From the NCBI RefSeq assembly GCF_021440345.1, contig NZ_JAKCNS010000002.1, positions 1 through 46,894 on the forward strand: 46,894 bases of DNA, given 5' to 3'. This document shows positions 9,299-17,856 of this stretch, piece by piece. A model generated the notes under the pieces. It was not told where the DNA came from. It searched no databases and saw only the letters and a list, made by a program, of their open reading frames with translations. Each line of letters opens with the position of its first letter. Position 1 is the first letter of the stretch. This stretch comes from Kluyvera intermedia (GTDB taxonomy: Bacteria > Pseudomonadota > Gammaproteobacteria > Enterobacterales > Enterobacteriaceae). Position numbers and translations under genes: made by a program.

Positions 9299-10002
9299 AA
9301 CACGTCGGGGAAGAACAACAGGATGTAGCCACTGCGCTAAATGACCACGCAGTGGCGGACTATCTGTTGCAACATCCTGAATTTTTTATTCGTAATGCCG
9401 CCGTGGTTGAGCAAATGCGCGTCCCGCACCCGGTGCGGGGTATGGTGTCACTGGTTGAGTGGCACATGGCGCGTTCGCGTAACTACATCGCGATGCTCGA
9501 AGAGAACATGGATCAGCTGATGGATCAGGCGGCAGCCAACGAAGGACTGTTCTATCGCCTGCTGCATCTGCAAAATCGACTGGCCTGTGCGGAAAGTCTC
9601 GACGATTTGCTGCTGCGGTTTCACCGCTGGGCCCGTGAGCTAGGGCTGGCGGGCGCATCGCTTCGTCTATTCTCCGATCGCTGGCGACTCGGAGCGCCTT
9701 CAAAATATACCCATCTGGTTCTCTCGCGTCAGTCATTCGAACCCCTACGCATACAGCGTTTAGGGCAAGAAAATCATTATCTGGGCACCCTGAATGGCCC
9801 TGAGCTGCTGCTACTGTTACCTGAAGCGAAAGCGGTGGGTTCGGTGGCAGTATCGATGATGGGCAGCGATGGCGATCTCGGGGTGATTCTGTTTAGCAGC
9901 CGCGACCCGCACCATTATCAAGCTGGGCAGGGAACGCAGCTCTTGCAGGAAATTGCCCTGATGCTGCCGGGCCTGCTGGAACGATGGATTGAACGCGTAT
10001 GA
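9295..10002 (+). CDS. yigA: YigA, DUF484 family protein
   Basis: 235 residues. This conserved gene of unknown function sits in almost all gamma-proteobacteria between dapF and xerC. It has an N-terminal helical part with a short coiled coil (about 55-90) and a C-terminal GAF-like domain, as usual for DUF484. It overlaps dapF and xerC by four bases each (ATGA), so all three are translated as a coupled unit. The context suggests an accessory role near cell-wall synthesis or chromosome dimer resolution, but no function is established. Confidence 0.92.
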   Translation: MKHVGEEQQDVATALNDHAVADYLLQHPEFFIRNAAVVEQMRVPHPVRGMVSLVEWHMARSRNYIAMLEENMDQLMDQAAANEGLFYRLLHLQNRLACAESLDDLLLRFHRWARELGLAGASLRLFSDRWRLGAPSKYTHLVLSRQSFEPLRIQRLGQENHYLGTLNGPELLLLLPEAKAVGSVAVSMMGSDGDLGVILFSSRDPHHYQAGQGTQLLQEIALMLPGLLERWIERV

Positions 10003-10901
10003 GCGATACCTCGCTGACGCCCGCCGTGACGCGTTTCTTACGTTATCTTGGCGTGGAGAGGCAGCTTAGCCCGATTACCTTATTGAATTATCAGCGTCAG
10101 CTTGATGCCGTTATTGAAATGGCCAGCGCAATGGGCCTGCAGAATTGGCAACAATGTGATGCTGCGATGGTGCGCAGTTTTGCCACTCGCAGCCGCCGTA
10201 AGGGGCTTGGTGCAGCAAGTCTGGCGCTCCGCCTCTCCGCGCTGCGCAGCTTCTTTGACTGGATGGTGAGCCAGGGCGAACTGCCGGCAAACCCGGCGAA
10301 AGGCGTTGCGGCGCCGAAAGCCCCGCGCCATCTGCCAAAGAATATCGACGTCGACGATGTGAATCGGCTGCTGGATATCGATCTCAACGATCCGCTGGCG
10401 GTGCGCGATCGCGCAATGCTGGAAGTGATGTACGGTGCTGGCCTGCGTTTGTCAGAGCTGGTTGGGCTGGATATCAAACATCTCGATCTCGACACTGGCG
10501 AAGTGTGGGTGCTCGGCAAAGGGAGCAAAGAACGCCGTCTGCCGATTGGCCGCAACGCCGTGACGTGGATTGAACACTGGCTCGATCTGCGCGGGCTGTT
10601 CGGCGGCGATGACTATGCGCTGTTTCTGTCGAAACTGGGCAAGCGTATTTCAGCGCGTAACGTGCAAAAGCGTTTTGCCGAATGGGGCATCAAGCAGGGG
10701 CTGAACAGTCACGTTAACCCGCACAAGCTGCGCCACTCCTTTGCCACCCATATGCTGGAGTCGAGCGGTGATTTGCGCGGCGTGCAGGAACTGCTGGGCC
10801 ACGCCAATCTATCGACTACCCAAATCTATACCCACCTTGATTTTCAACACCTTGCTACGGTGTACGATGCGGCGCATCCACGCGCCAAACGGGAGAAATA
10901 A
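9999..10901 (+). CDS. xerC: Tyrosine recombinase XerC
   Basis: 300 residues. With XerD it resolves chromosome dimers at dif and multimers of some plasmids. The N-terminal core-binding SAM-like domain (about 1-105) is followed by the catalytic domain with the full set of active-site residues: Arg150, Lys174, His242, Arg245, His268 and the nucleophile Tyr277 in QIYTHLD. All are shifted by two from E. coli numbering because this protein is two residues longer. It overlaps yigA by four bases and yigB by one. Confidence 0.97.
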   Translation: MSDTSLTPAVTRFLRYLGVERQLSPITLLNYQRQLDAVIEMASAMGLQNWQQCDAAMVRSFATRSRRKGLGAASLALRLSALRSFFDWMVSQGELPANPAKGVAAPKAPRHLPKNIDVDDVNRLLDIDLNDPLAVRDRAMLEVMYGAGLRLSELVGLDIKHLDLDTGEVWVLGKGSKERRLPIGRNAVTWIEHWLDLRGLFGGDDYALFLSKLGKRISARNVQKRFAEWGIKQGLNSHVNPHKLRHSFATHMLESSGDLRGVQELLGHANLSTTQIYTHLDFQHLATVYDAAHPRAKREK

Positions 10902-11617
10902 TGCGTTTTTATCGACCGCTGGGCACCATTGCCGCGTTGACGTTTGACCTTGACGATACCCTTTACGATAACCGCCCGGTGATTGACCGGACGATGCAGG
11001 AGTCGCTGAATTTTGTGCGCGGCTACCATCCGGCGCTGGTGAACTTCGATGCGCGAATGCTGCAAAGCTGGCGCGATGAGCTGCTGCAAAGCGAGCCGGA
11101 AATCTACCACGACGTTACAGAATGGCGTTGGCGCGCGCTGGAGCACGGCCTGCGTAAAGCGGGACTGACGGCGCAAGAGGCTATTGCGGGCGCGGATGCG
11201 GCGATGGCCAATTTTGCCCAGTGGCGCAGCCGGATTGATGTTCCGCAGGAAACCCACGACACCCTAACCAAGCTGGCGCAGAAATGGCCGCTGGTGGCGA
11301 TTACCAACGGTAACGCCCAGCCGGAGCTGTTCGGTCTGAGCGGCTATTTCGAGTTCGTGCTGCGCGCGGGCCCTGATGGGCGCTCGAAGCCTTACGCCGA
11401 CATGTATCATCTGGCGGCGGATAAGCTCAACGTCCCGCTTGGCGAGATCCTGCACGTCGGCGATGACCTGACCACTGACGTCGCGGGCGCAATCCGCTGC
11501 GGCATGCAGGCTTGCTGGATTAAGCCGCAAAATGCCGACCTGATGCAGACCGCCGACAGCCGTTTGTTACCACATGTTGAGATTTCGCGGTTGGCATCTC
11601 TGACCTCGCTGATATAA
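10901..11617 (+). CDS. yigB: YigB, HAD-family FMN phosphatase
   Basis: 238 residues. It is a haloacid-dehalogenase hydrolase that dephosphorylates FMN to riboflavin, among other small phosphates, in E. coli. Motif I is FDLDDTL near residue 17, motif II is the T of AITNGN, and motif IV is HVGDDLTTD. The start codon shares one base with the xerC stop. Its last codons contain the -35 and -10 of the uvrD promoter, so the 3' end of the gene carries two functions. Confidence 0.94.
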   Translation: MRFYRPLGTIAALTFDLDDTLYDNRPVIDRTMQESLNFVRGYHPALVNFDARMLQSWRDELLQSEPEIYHDVTEWRWRALEHGLRKAGLTAQEAIAGADAAMANFAQWRSRIDVPQETHDTLTKLAQKWPLVAITNGNAQPELFGLSGYFEFVLRAGPDGRSKPYADMYHLAADKLNVPLGEILHVGDDLTTDVAGAIRCGMQACWIKPQNADLMQTADSRLLPHVEISRLASLTSLI

Positions 11618-11618
11618 T
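11591..11618 (+). promoter_or_regulatory. uvrD promoter
   Basis: TTGGCA (11591-11596) and TATAAT (11613-11618) are 16 bases apart. The -10 overlaps the yigB stop codon (11615-11617). The LexA site begins 12 bases downstream of the -10. Confidence 0.88.
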
Positions 11619-11629
11619 TCCCGGTAGTT

Positions 11630-11645
11630 CTGTATAAAATTCCAG
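11630..11645 (+). promoter_or_regulatory. LexA (SOS) box of uvrD
   Basis: CTG-N10-CAG, CTGTATAAAATTCCAG, fits the 16-base LexA consensus, with the usual TATA-rich left half and a weaker right half. It covers the expected transcription start, so uvrD should be DNA-damage inducible as in E. coli. Confidence 0.88.
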
Positions 11646-11652
11646 GGTTTTT

Positions 11653-11731
11653 GGCGGATAGCGCTATGCTTATCCGCCCTACGATGACGTAGGCCCGGTA
11701 AGCGAAGCGCCAGCGGGCGTTCCGTTTTTTT
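11653..11731 (+). terminator. uvrD leader hairpins and attenuator-like terminator
   Basis: Three consecutive stem-loops lie between the uvrD promoter and its start codon: 11653-11660 with 11671-11678, 11678-11683 with 11688-11693, and a REP-like unit whose arms are 11693-11697 and 11714-11718. The last is followed within a few bases by seven T (11725-11731). It can act as an intrinsic terminator inside the leader, in agreement with the attenuation reported for E. coli uvrD. Confidence 0.65.
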
Positions 11732-11755
11732 CCTGATTACTACGCGGCGGTGCCA

Positions 11756-13918
11756 ATGGACGTTTCTTACCTGCTCGACAGCCTCAATGATAAACAGCGC
11801 GAAGCCGTCGCGGCAAAGCGTACCAATATGCTGGTGCTCGCCGGGGCTGGTAGTGGTAAGACGCGCGTGCTGGTACACCGTATCGCCTGGCTGCAAAGCG
11901 TGGAAAATTGCTCGCCATACTCGATTATGGCGGTGACCTTCACCAACAAAGCGGCGGCGGAAATGCGCCACCGTATCGCGCAGCTGATGGGCACGTCTCA
12001 GGGCGGCATGTGGGTTGGGACGTTCCACGGGTTGGCGCACCGACTGCTGCGCGCGCACCATCTGGATGCCAATCTGCCGCAGGATTTTCAGATTCTCGAC
12101 AGCGAAGATCAGCTGCGTTTACTGAAGCGTCTGATCAAGGCGATGAACCTTGATGAGAAGCAGTGGCCGCCGCGTCAGGCCATGTGGTTTATCAACAGCC
12201 AGAAAGACGAAGGGCTGCGCCCGCATCATCTGCAAAGCTATGGCAACCCGGTTGAGCAGACCTGGCAGAAGGTTTATCAGGCCTATCAGGAAGCCTGCGA
12301 CCGCGCCGGGCTGGTGGATTTCGCCGAGCTGCTGCTGCGCGCTCACGAGCTGTGGCTCAACAAGCCGCATATTCTTCAGCACTATCGCGAACGTTTTACC
12401 AATATTCTGGTGGATGAATTCCAGGATACCAACAACATCCAGTACGCGTGGATCCGCCTGCTGGCGGGCGATACCGGCAAGGTGATGATCGTCGGCGATG
12501 ATGACCAGTCGATTTACGGCTGGCGCGGGGCGCAGGTGGAAAATATCCAGCGATTCCTGAACGATTTCCCCGGTGCCGAAACCATTCGTCTTGAGCAAAA
12601 CTACCGTTCGACCAGCAATATCCTGAGCGCTGCCAACGCCCTGATTGAAAACAACAACGGGCGTCTGGGCAAAAAACTGTGGACCGACGGCGTCGATGGT
12701 GAACCGATTTCGCTCTACTGCGCATTCAACGAACTCGACGAAGCTCGCTTCGTGGTGAACCGTATCAAAACCTGGCAGGACAACGGCGGCGCGCTCGAGC
12801 AGTGCGCGATTCTCTATCGCAGCAACGCCCAGTCGCGCGTGCTGGAAGAGGCGCTGTTGCAGGTCAGCATGCCGTACCGTATTTACGGTGGTATGCGCTT
12901 CTTCGAACGTCAGGAAATTAAAGATGCGCTCTCTTACCTGCGCCTTATCTCCAATCGCAACGACGACGCGGCCTTTGAACGCGTGGTGAATACGCCAACG
13001 CGTGGCATCGGCGATCGTACGTTGGACGTGGTGCGTCAGACTTCGCGCGACCGCCAGCTCACGCTATGGCAGGCCTGCCGCGAACTGCTGCAAGAGAAAG
13101 CGCTCGCCGGGCGCGCCGCCAGCGCATTACAGCGTTTTATGGAGCTGATTGACGCTCTGGCGCAGGAAACCGCCGATATGCCGCTGCACGTGCAGACTGA
13201 CCGGGTGGTGAAAGACTCCGGCCTGCGCATGATGTACGAGCAGGAAAAAGGTGAGAAAGGCCAGACGCGTATTGAGAACTTAGACGAACTGGTGACGGCG
13301 ACGCGCCAGTTCAGCTACAACGAAGAAGAAGAGGATTTACTGCCGCTGCAGGCATTCCTCTCCCACGCGGCGCTGGAGGCGGGCGAAGGTCAGGCCGATA
13401 CCTGGCAGGACGCGGTGCAGTTAATGACCCTCCACTCGGCCAAAGGTCTGGAGTTCCCGCAGGTGTTTATCGTCGGTATGGAAGAGGGGATGTTCCCAAG
13501 CCAGATGTCGCTGGATGAAGGCGGCCGTCTGGAAGAAGAGCGTCGCCTGGCCTACGTTGGCGTAACCCGCGCGATGCAGAAGCTGACGCTGACCTATGCG
13601 GAAACGCGACGCCTGTATGGCAAAGAGGTTTATCACCGCCCATCACGCTTTATTGGTGAATTGCCAGAAGCGTGCGTGGAAGAAGTGCGCCTGCGTGCGA
13701 CGGTGAGCCGCCCGGTGAACCATCAGCGCATGGGTACGCCGATGGCGGAGAACGATACCGGCTACAAGCTTGGCCAGCGTGTTCGCCACGCCAAGTTTGG
13801 CGAAGGTACCATTGTTAATCTGGAAGGCAGCGGCGAACATAGCCGTCTGCAGGTTGCATTCCAGGGGCAGGGGATTAAATGGCTGGTAGCAGCCTACGCC
13901 AGACTGGAAGCCGTATAA
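11756..13918 (+). CDS. uvrD: DNA helicase II (UvrD)
   Basis: 720 residues from the ATG at 11756; a GTG two codons upstream is rejected because E. coli UvrD starts MDVSYLLDSL. It is a superfamily 1A 3'-5' helicase that releases UvrC and the excised oligonucleotide in nucleotide-excision repair, unwinds nicked DNA in mismatch repair, and removes RecA filaments. Walker A is AGAGSGKT with Lys35; motif II is DEFQD; motif III is GDDDQSIYGWRG; motif VI is VTRA. The C-terminal Tudor-like, RNA-polymerase-binding tail (GYKLGQRVRH...GEG) is complete. Confidence 0.98.
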   Translation: MDVSYLLDSLNDKQREAVAAKRTNMLVLAGAGSGKTRVLVHRIAWLQSVENCSPYSIMAVTFTNKAAAEMRHRIAQLMGTSQGGMWVGTFHGLAHRLLRAHHLDANLPQDFQILDSEDQLRLLKRLIKAMNLDEKQWPPRQAMWFINSQKDEGLRPHHLQSYGNPVEQTWQKVYQAYQEACDRAGLVDFAELLLRAHELWLNKPHILQHYRERFTNILVDEFQDTNNIQYAWIRLLAGDTGKVMIVGDDDQSIYGWRGAQVENIQRFLNDFPGAETIRLEQNYRSTSNILSAANALIENNNGRLGKKLWTDGVDGEPISLYCAFNELDEARFVVNRIKTWQDNGGALEQCAILYRSNAQSRVLEEALLQVSMPYRIYGGMRFFERQEIKDALSYLRLISNRNDDAAFERVVNTPTRGIGDRTLDVVRQTSRDRQLTLWQACRELLQEKALAGRAASALQRFMELIDALAQETADMPLHVQTDRVVKDSGLRMMYEQEKGEKGQTRIENLDELVTATRQFSYNEEEEDLLPLQAFLSHAALEAGEGQADTWQDAVQLMTLHSAKGLEFPQVFIVGMEEGMFPSQMSLDEGGRLEEERRLAYVGVTRAMQKLTLTYAETRRLYGKEVYHRPSRFIGELPEACVEEVRLRATVSRPVNHQRMGTPMAENDTGYKLGQRVRHAKFGEGTIVNLEGSGEHSRLQVAFQGQGIKWLVAAYARLEAV

Positions 13919-14005
13919 CATTCAGAAAAATATCATTATTTTGTAACGATCTGCTAGCCTTACTGAACTGAAGGTAATTAATGCCGGTTAGCGTTTCGTT
14001 GCGTG

Positions 14006-14034
14006 TTGACGCCGTTTTTTTGCTGGCGTAACAT
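14006..14034 (+). promoter_or_regulatory. corA promoter
   Basis: TTGACG (14006-14011) and TAACAT (14029-14034) with a 17-base spacer. The predicted start near 14041 gives a leader of about 230 bases that contains corL. The two hexamers lie within an imperfect dyad (14005-14013 with 14025-14032), which may be coincidence. Confidence 0.72.
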
Positions 14035-14050
14035 GCGCGCACGATTACGC

Positions 14051-14148
14051 TAAGAGGACAAAGCCTTGGACACACCCAGTAGATGCTGGCTCACCTTCCT
14101 GTCATCCAGGAACAACTCCTAAGGCTATCCTCTTATGCTGATAGCCTT
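14051..14148 (+). promoter_or_regulatory. corA leader, two competing RNA folds
   Basis: Fold A is a 9-base stem, 14121-14129 with 14140-14148, that starts at the corL stop codon. Fold B pairs 14051-14058 (TAAGAGGA, the corL ribosome-binding site) with 14128-14135 (TCCTCTTA), extended by 14062-14066 with 14122-14126. Fold B hides the corL ribosome-binding site and the first base of its start codon. The folds share bases 14122-14129 and cannot coexist. No T-run follows, which fits a Rho-dependent mechanism. Confidence 0.7.
14066..14122 (+). CDS. corL: CorL, corA leader peptide
   Basis: 18 codons plus stop, starting with TTG at 14066 behind a good ribosome-binding site (AGAGGA, 14053-14058, seven-base spacing). 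The peptide reads MDTPSRCWLTFLSSRNNS. In Salmonella, translation of the leader ORF corL decides whether Rho ends transcription before corA, so that corA is expressed according to Mg2+ and translation status. Here the gene lies in the same place, and its stop codon is the first part of a 9-base hairpin (14121-14129 with 14140-14148). Identification rests on position, length and leader structure. Confidence 0.8.
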   Translation: MDTPSRCWLTFLSSRNNS

Positions 14149-14273
14149 AGCGGTTGTCAGCGACCCGTATTTATCCCGTCGCATTGAGTCAGGCTGTTTA
14201 ATGGTCTGAAACCCCTGTAGTTTCTGTGTGCCCACCGGCTGTCCGATAATTTTTTGCATTGGGAGTCCCGGTC

Positions 14274-15224
14274 ATGCTGAGCGCATTTCAACTGGAAAAT
14301 AATCGTTTAACGCGTCTTGAAGCGGACGAGATTGAGCACCTGGCCAGTTCGGTTTGGGTTGACTTAGTCGAGCCGGATGACGATGAACGAAACCGTGTGC
14401 AAAAGGATTTGGGCCAGAACCTGGCCACGCGCCCTGAACTGGAAGACATCGAAGCATCCGCACGTTTTTTTGAAGACGAAGACGGTCTGCATATTCACTC
14501 CTTCTTCTTTTATGAAGATGCGGACGATCATGCCGGTAACTCGACCGTAGCATTTACCATCCGTGAAGGGCGTCTGTTTACCCTGCGCGAGCGTGAATTG
14601 CCGGCGTTCCGTCTGTATCGTATGCGCGCCCGCAGCCAGCTGATGGTGGATGGCAACGCCTACGAACTGCTGCTCGATCTGTTCGAAACTAAAATCGAAC
14701 AGCTGGCGGATGAAATTGAAAACATCTACAGCGACCTGGAAAAGCTCAGCCGTGTGATTATGGAAGGGCGTCAGGGCGACGAGTATGACGAAGCGCTTTC
14801 CACGCTGGCAGAGCTAGAAGATATCGGCTGGAAGGTTCGTCTGTGTCTGATGGATACCCAGCGCGCGCTGAACTTCCTGGTACGCAAGGCGCGCTTACCG
14901 GCCAGCCAACTGGAGCAGGCGCGTGAGATCCTGCGAGATATCGAATCCCTGCTGCCGCACAACGAATCGCTGTTCCAGAAGGTGAACTTCCTGATGCAGG
15001 CGGCGATGGGCTTTATCAACATCGAGCAGAACCGCATCATTAAGATCTTCTCGGTGGTTTCGGTGGTGTTCCTGCCGCCGACGCTGGTGGCGTCCAGCTA
15101 TGGGATGAACTTTGAGTTTATGCCGGAGCTGCGCTGGAGTTTTGGTTACCCGGGCGCAATCATCTTTATGATTCTGGCGGGGCTTGCGCCGTATCTCTAC
15201 TTTAAGCGCAAGAACTGGCTGTAA
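14274..15224 (+). CDS. corA: CorA magnesium/cobalt transporter
   Basis: 316 residues from the ATG at 14274 (GGGAG eight bases upstream); a start at 14259 would add five unconserved residues. CorA is a homopentameric inner-membrane channel for Mg2+, also passing Co2+ and Ni2+. A large cytoplasmic N-terminal domain with long helices is followed by two C-terminal membrane helices (about 256-276 and 291-311) joined by the signature loop YGMN (GMN at 277-279), which forms the ion-selecting pore entrance. Expression is probably set by the corL leader. Confidence 0.98.
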   Translation: MLSAFQLENNRLTRLEADEIEHLASSVWVDLVEPDDDERNRVQKDLGQNLATRPELEDIEASARFFEDEDGLHIHSFFFYEDADDHAGNSTVAFTIREGRLFTLRERELPAFRLYRMRARSQLMVDGNAYELLLDLFETKIEQLADEIENIYSDLEKLSRVIMEGRQGDEYDEALSTLAELEDIGWKVRLCLMDTQRALNFLVRKARLPASQLEQAREILRDIESLLPHNESLFQKVNFLMQAAMGFINIEQNRIIKIFSVVSVVFLPPTLVASSYGMNFEFMPELRWSFGYPGAIIFMILAGLAPYLYFKRKNWL

Positions 15225-15257
15225 GATCTTTACCGGAGAGCGGCTACGCTTTTTCGA

Positions 15258-15294
15258 CCTACGCGTAGGCGGATAAGCGCAGCGCCCTCCGGCG
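15258..15294. repeat. REP-like palindromic unit between corA and rarD
   Basis: A perfect 12-base palindrome CCTACGCGTAGG (15258-15269) runs into GGCGGATAAGCGCAGCGCCCTCCGGC, a stem-loop of the REP type. The same CCTACG/CGTAGG plus REP layout occurs in the uvrD leader at 11678-11718. It lies between the convergent corA and rarD; no stronger terminator is seen. In E. coli yigF and yigG sit in this gap. Confidence 0.65.
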
Positions 15295-15299
15295 TCTTT

Positions 15300-16193
15300 C
15301 TACCCGCGGCGGGTCCGTCGCTGGGTATAAATCGCATCCATCACAAAAATCGCCAGCGCGACCCAAATAAACGCGAAGGTGACCATTTTGTCCGCACCCG
15401 GCACTTCACCGTAGAACGTCACCGCCAGCAGGAACATCAGCGTTGGGCCGATATACTGGAAGAAACCCAGCGTTGACAGGCGCAGACGCGTCGCCGCGCC
15501 GGTAAAGCACAGCAGAGGAATTGTGGTTACGACGCCTGCGGCAATCAGCAGTAGATTCAGCGACCATGCGTTTTGCCCCATATGGCTGGTTGCACTATCG
15601 GCGATACCAAACAGATAAATTGCCGCTACCGGTAGCAGCCAGAGCGTTTCAAACAGCATGCCGGTCTGCGCATCGACGGCGATTTTCTTACGCACCAGGC
15701 CGTAGAAGGCAAAGCTGAAGGCCAGGCCTAAGGCGATAACCGGCAGCGAACCGAAGGTCCATAGCTGTACCAGCACGCCGCAAACCGCCAGGAATACCGC
15801 CAGCCATTGCATACGGCGGAAGCGCTCGCCGAGGAAAATCATCCCCAACACAATATTAACCAGTGGGTTTATAAAGTAACCGAGGCTGGCTTCCAGCATG
15901 TGATGGTTATTGACCGACCAGATAAACAGCAGCCAGTTGCCGCCGATCAGCACCGCTGAAAGCGCCAGTAAAAACACTTTTTTTGGCGTCTTGAGTAGCG
16001 TTCTGACCTGCAACCACTGACGGCTGATGCTCACCAGCGCCACCATAAAGAAAAACGACCAGATGACGCGGTGGGTCAGGATCTCATCGGCAGGAACGTA
16101 GTAAATCAGCTTAAAGTAGGCTGGAGCGATGCCCCAGATAAAATAGGCGGCGAGGGCAAGAAGCACGCCCTGACGCGTCTGTTTGGGATCCAT
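15300..16193 (-). CDS. rarD: RarD, EamA-family transporter
   Basis: 297 residues from the ATG at 16193 (MDPKQTRQG as in E. coli); an ATG three codons upstream lacks a ribosome-binding site. About ten hydrophobic helices make it an inner-membrane member of the drug/metabolite transporter superfamily. The substrate is not established; E. coli RarD has been linked to chloramphenicol sensitivity only by name. It converges with corA and shares its direction with yigI, 50 bases away. Confidence 0.93.
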   Translation of the reverse strand: MDPKQTRQGVLLALAAYFIWGIAPAYFKLIYYVPADEILTHRVIWSFFFMVALVSISRQWLQVRTLLKTPKKVFLLALSAVLIGGNWLLFIWSVNNHHMLEASLGYFINPLVNIVLGMIFLGERFRRMQWLAVFLAVCGVLVQLWTFGSLPVIALGLAFSFAFYGLVRKKIAVDAQTGMLFETLWLLPVAAIYLFGIADSATSHMGQNAWSLNLLLIAAGVVTTIPLLCFTGAATRLRLSTLGFFQYIGPTLMFLLAVTFYGEVPGADKMVTFAFIWVALAIFVMDAIYTQRRTRRG

Positions 16194-16243
16194 GAGAAAC
16201 ATCCATTTTAAAAAAGTAACGCAATTTTACGCGATTATGACCG

Positions 16244-16711
16244 TTATCCCACCATATAAGTCGCCGTCGCGCTGGCGATATGCGTTTGTTCTTCGTTGTG
16301 CAGCTCAACGCGAGCAACGGCAACCTTGTTGCCCGCGCGCAGCAGCGAACTGGTAGCCGTAAACCGCGTACCGCGACCAGGGCGGAGGTAGTCTACGCGT
16401 AAATCAATGGTACCCATCCGCGACAGGCGTTGGCGCAGCTCGTCTTCATTGATGGTGTCATGGCGCGCCAGCGTACTGCCAACGCACACCAGCCCGGCGG
16501 CAACGTCCAGCGCCGAGGCAATCACCCCGCCGTGCAAAATGCTTTGCGCCCAGTTGCCTACCATCATCGGTTGATTGTTAAAACTAATCTGCGCAAAGGC
16601 CTTTTCGTAGACCTCCAGCTCCAGATTCAGGGCCCGGTTAAACGGCATATGGTAGACAAAAATTTCGCCAACCAGCTTGAGAGCAGCTTCGGCGGTAAGT
16701 TGTGCAGACAT
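16244..16711 (-). CDS. yigI: YigI, hotdog-fold thioesterase family protein
   Basis: 155 residues from the ATG at 16711, with AAGG about seven bases upstream. The sequence has the PaaI-type hotdog layout: a long central helix around [18 protein letters not shown], with HGG as the active-site signature, and a C-terminal strand block. It probably hydrolyses medium- or long-chain acyl-CoA, as proposed for E. coli YigI. It diverges from pldA. Confidence 0.92.
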   Translation of the reverse strand: MSAQLTAEAALKLVGEIFVYHMPFNRALNLELEVYEKAFAQISFNNQPMMVGNWAQSILHGGVIASALDVAAGLVCVGSTLARHDTINEDELRQRLSRMGTIDLRVDYLRPGRGTRFTATSSLLRAGNKVAVARVELHNEEQTHIASATATYMVG

Positions 16712-16871
16712 AATGACCTTGCTTGGCATGTTAATGAAATGTTGATTTTATGCCTATTGCATGTTGATTACTACTTTCAGAAAGGTTTGATGAGCAAGAA
16801 CAGTGCAAACCGGTAGAATGCGTGTCATTTTGCTATTCATTATTTTTATATATCTCAGGGGAAAGTGACCG

Positions 16872-17738
16872 ATGCGGCTCTCACGGAGTGGATTACTGGC
16901 GCTACTGCTGCCTGTCTCAGCGTTTGCACAGGAAGCAACGATCAAAGAAGTGCACGATGTGCCCGCAGTGCGCGGCAGTATTATCGCCAACCTGCTGCAA
17001 GAGCATGATAATCCGTTCACGTTGTACCCTTATGAAAGCAACTATCTGCTGTACACCTGGACCAGCGATCTCAACAAAGAGGCGATTCGTTCCTACGATT
17101 GGGCTGAAAATGCGCGTAAAGATGAAGTCAAATTCCAGCTTAGCCTGGCGTTCCCGCTGTGGCGCGGGATCCTCGGCGATAACTCGGTACTGGCGGCTTC
17201 TTATACGCAGCGATCCTGGTGGCAGCTTTCCAACAGCGGTGAGTCTGCACCGTTTCGTGAAACGAACTATGAACCGCAGCTGTTCCTCGGTTTTGCTACC
17301 GATTACCAGTTTGCTGGCTGGACGCTTCGCGACGTTGAAGTGGGGTATAACCATGATTCGAATGGCCGAGCCGACCCAACATCACGTAGCTGGAACCGCC
17401 TGTATACCCGTCTGATGGCGCAAAATGGTAACTGGCTGGTGGAAGTGAAACCCTGGTATGTGGTGGGTGAAACCGATGACAACCCGGATATCACCAAATA
17501 TATGGGCTATTACCGGCTGAAAATCGGCTATCAGTTAGGGGATGCGGTACTGAGCGCGCAGGGGCAATATAACTGGAACACCGGCTACGGTGGCGCGGAG
17601 CTGGGAGTGAGCTATCCGCTAACCAGGCACGTGCGCGTGTATACTCAGCTCTACAGCGGGTACGGCGAGTCGCTTATCGACTATAACTTTAACCAGACGC
17701 GTATTGGCGTTGGGGTGATGCTTAACGATCTGTTTTAA
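16872..17738 (+). CDS. pldA: Outer-membrane phospholipase A (OMPLA)
   Basis: 288 residues. A signal peptide is cleaved after AFA (residue 19). The mature protein is a 12-stranded beta-barrel ending in phenylalanine, as outer-membrane proteins do. It degrades phospholipids that reach the outer leaflet and is active as a Ca2+-dependent dimer. The catalytic triad of the mature protein, His142, Ser144 and Asn156, is present in YNHDSNG and RSWNR. A terminator at 17807-17833 follows. Confidence 0.97.
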   Translation: MRLSRSGLLALLLPVSAFAQEATIKEVHDVPAVRGSIIANLLQEHDNPFTLYPYESNYLLYTWTSDLNKEAIRSYDWAENARKDEVKFQLSLAFPLWRGILGDNSVLAASYTQRSWWQLSNSGESAPFRETNYEPQLFLGFATDYQFAGWTLRDVEVGYNHDSNGRADPTSRSWNRLYTRLMAQNGNWLVEVKPWYVVGETDDNPDITKYMGYYRLKIGYQLGDAVLSAQGQYNWNTGYGGAELGVSYPLTRHVRVYTQLYSGYGESLIDYNFNQTRIGVGVMLNDLF

Positions 17739-17806
17739 CAGCCTAACCGTCGGTATGTTGCGAGTATGGCTGAAGGAATTCGTCTAAAACATTGCAGTTT
17801 GGCACG

Positions 17807-17833
17807 CAGGCGCTGAAAATAGCGCCTGTTTTT
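17807..17833 (+). terminator. pldA terminator
   Basis: An 8-base stem (17807-17814 with 17821-17828), a six-base loop and a T-run. It ends just before recQ, so recQ should have its own promoter or rely on read-through. Confidence 0.85.
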
Positions 17834-17856
17834 ATTTTACGGTGAATGGGGTCAAT

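Larger units (their letters stand above)
13919..14273. other. uvrD-corA intergenic region with corA leader
   Basis: 355 bases. The right part is the corA promoter and its long leader with the corL peptide gene (separate entries). The left part (13919-14005) shows no gene and no clear uvrD terminator. In E. coli K-12 this interval also contains yigE, which is missing here. Confidence 0.7.
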
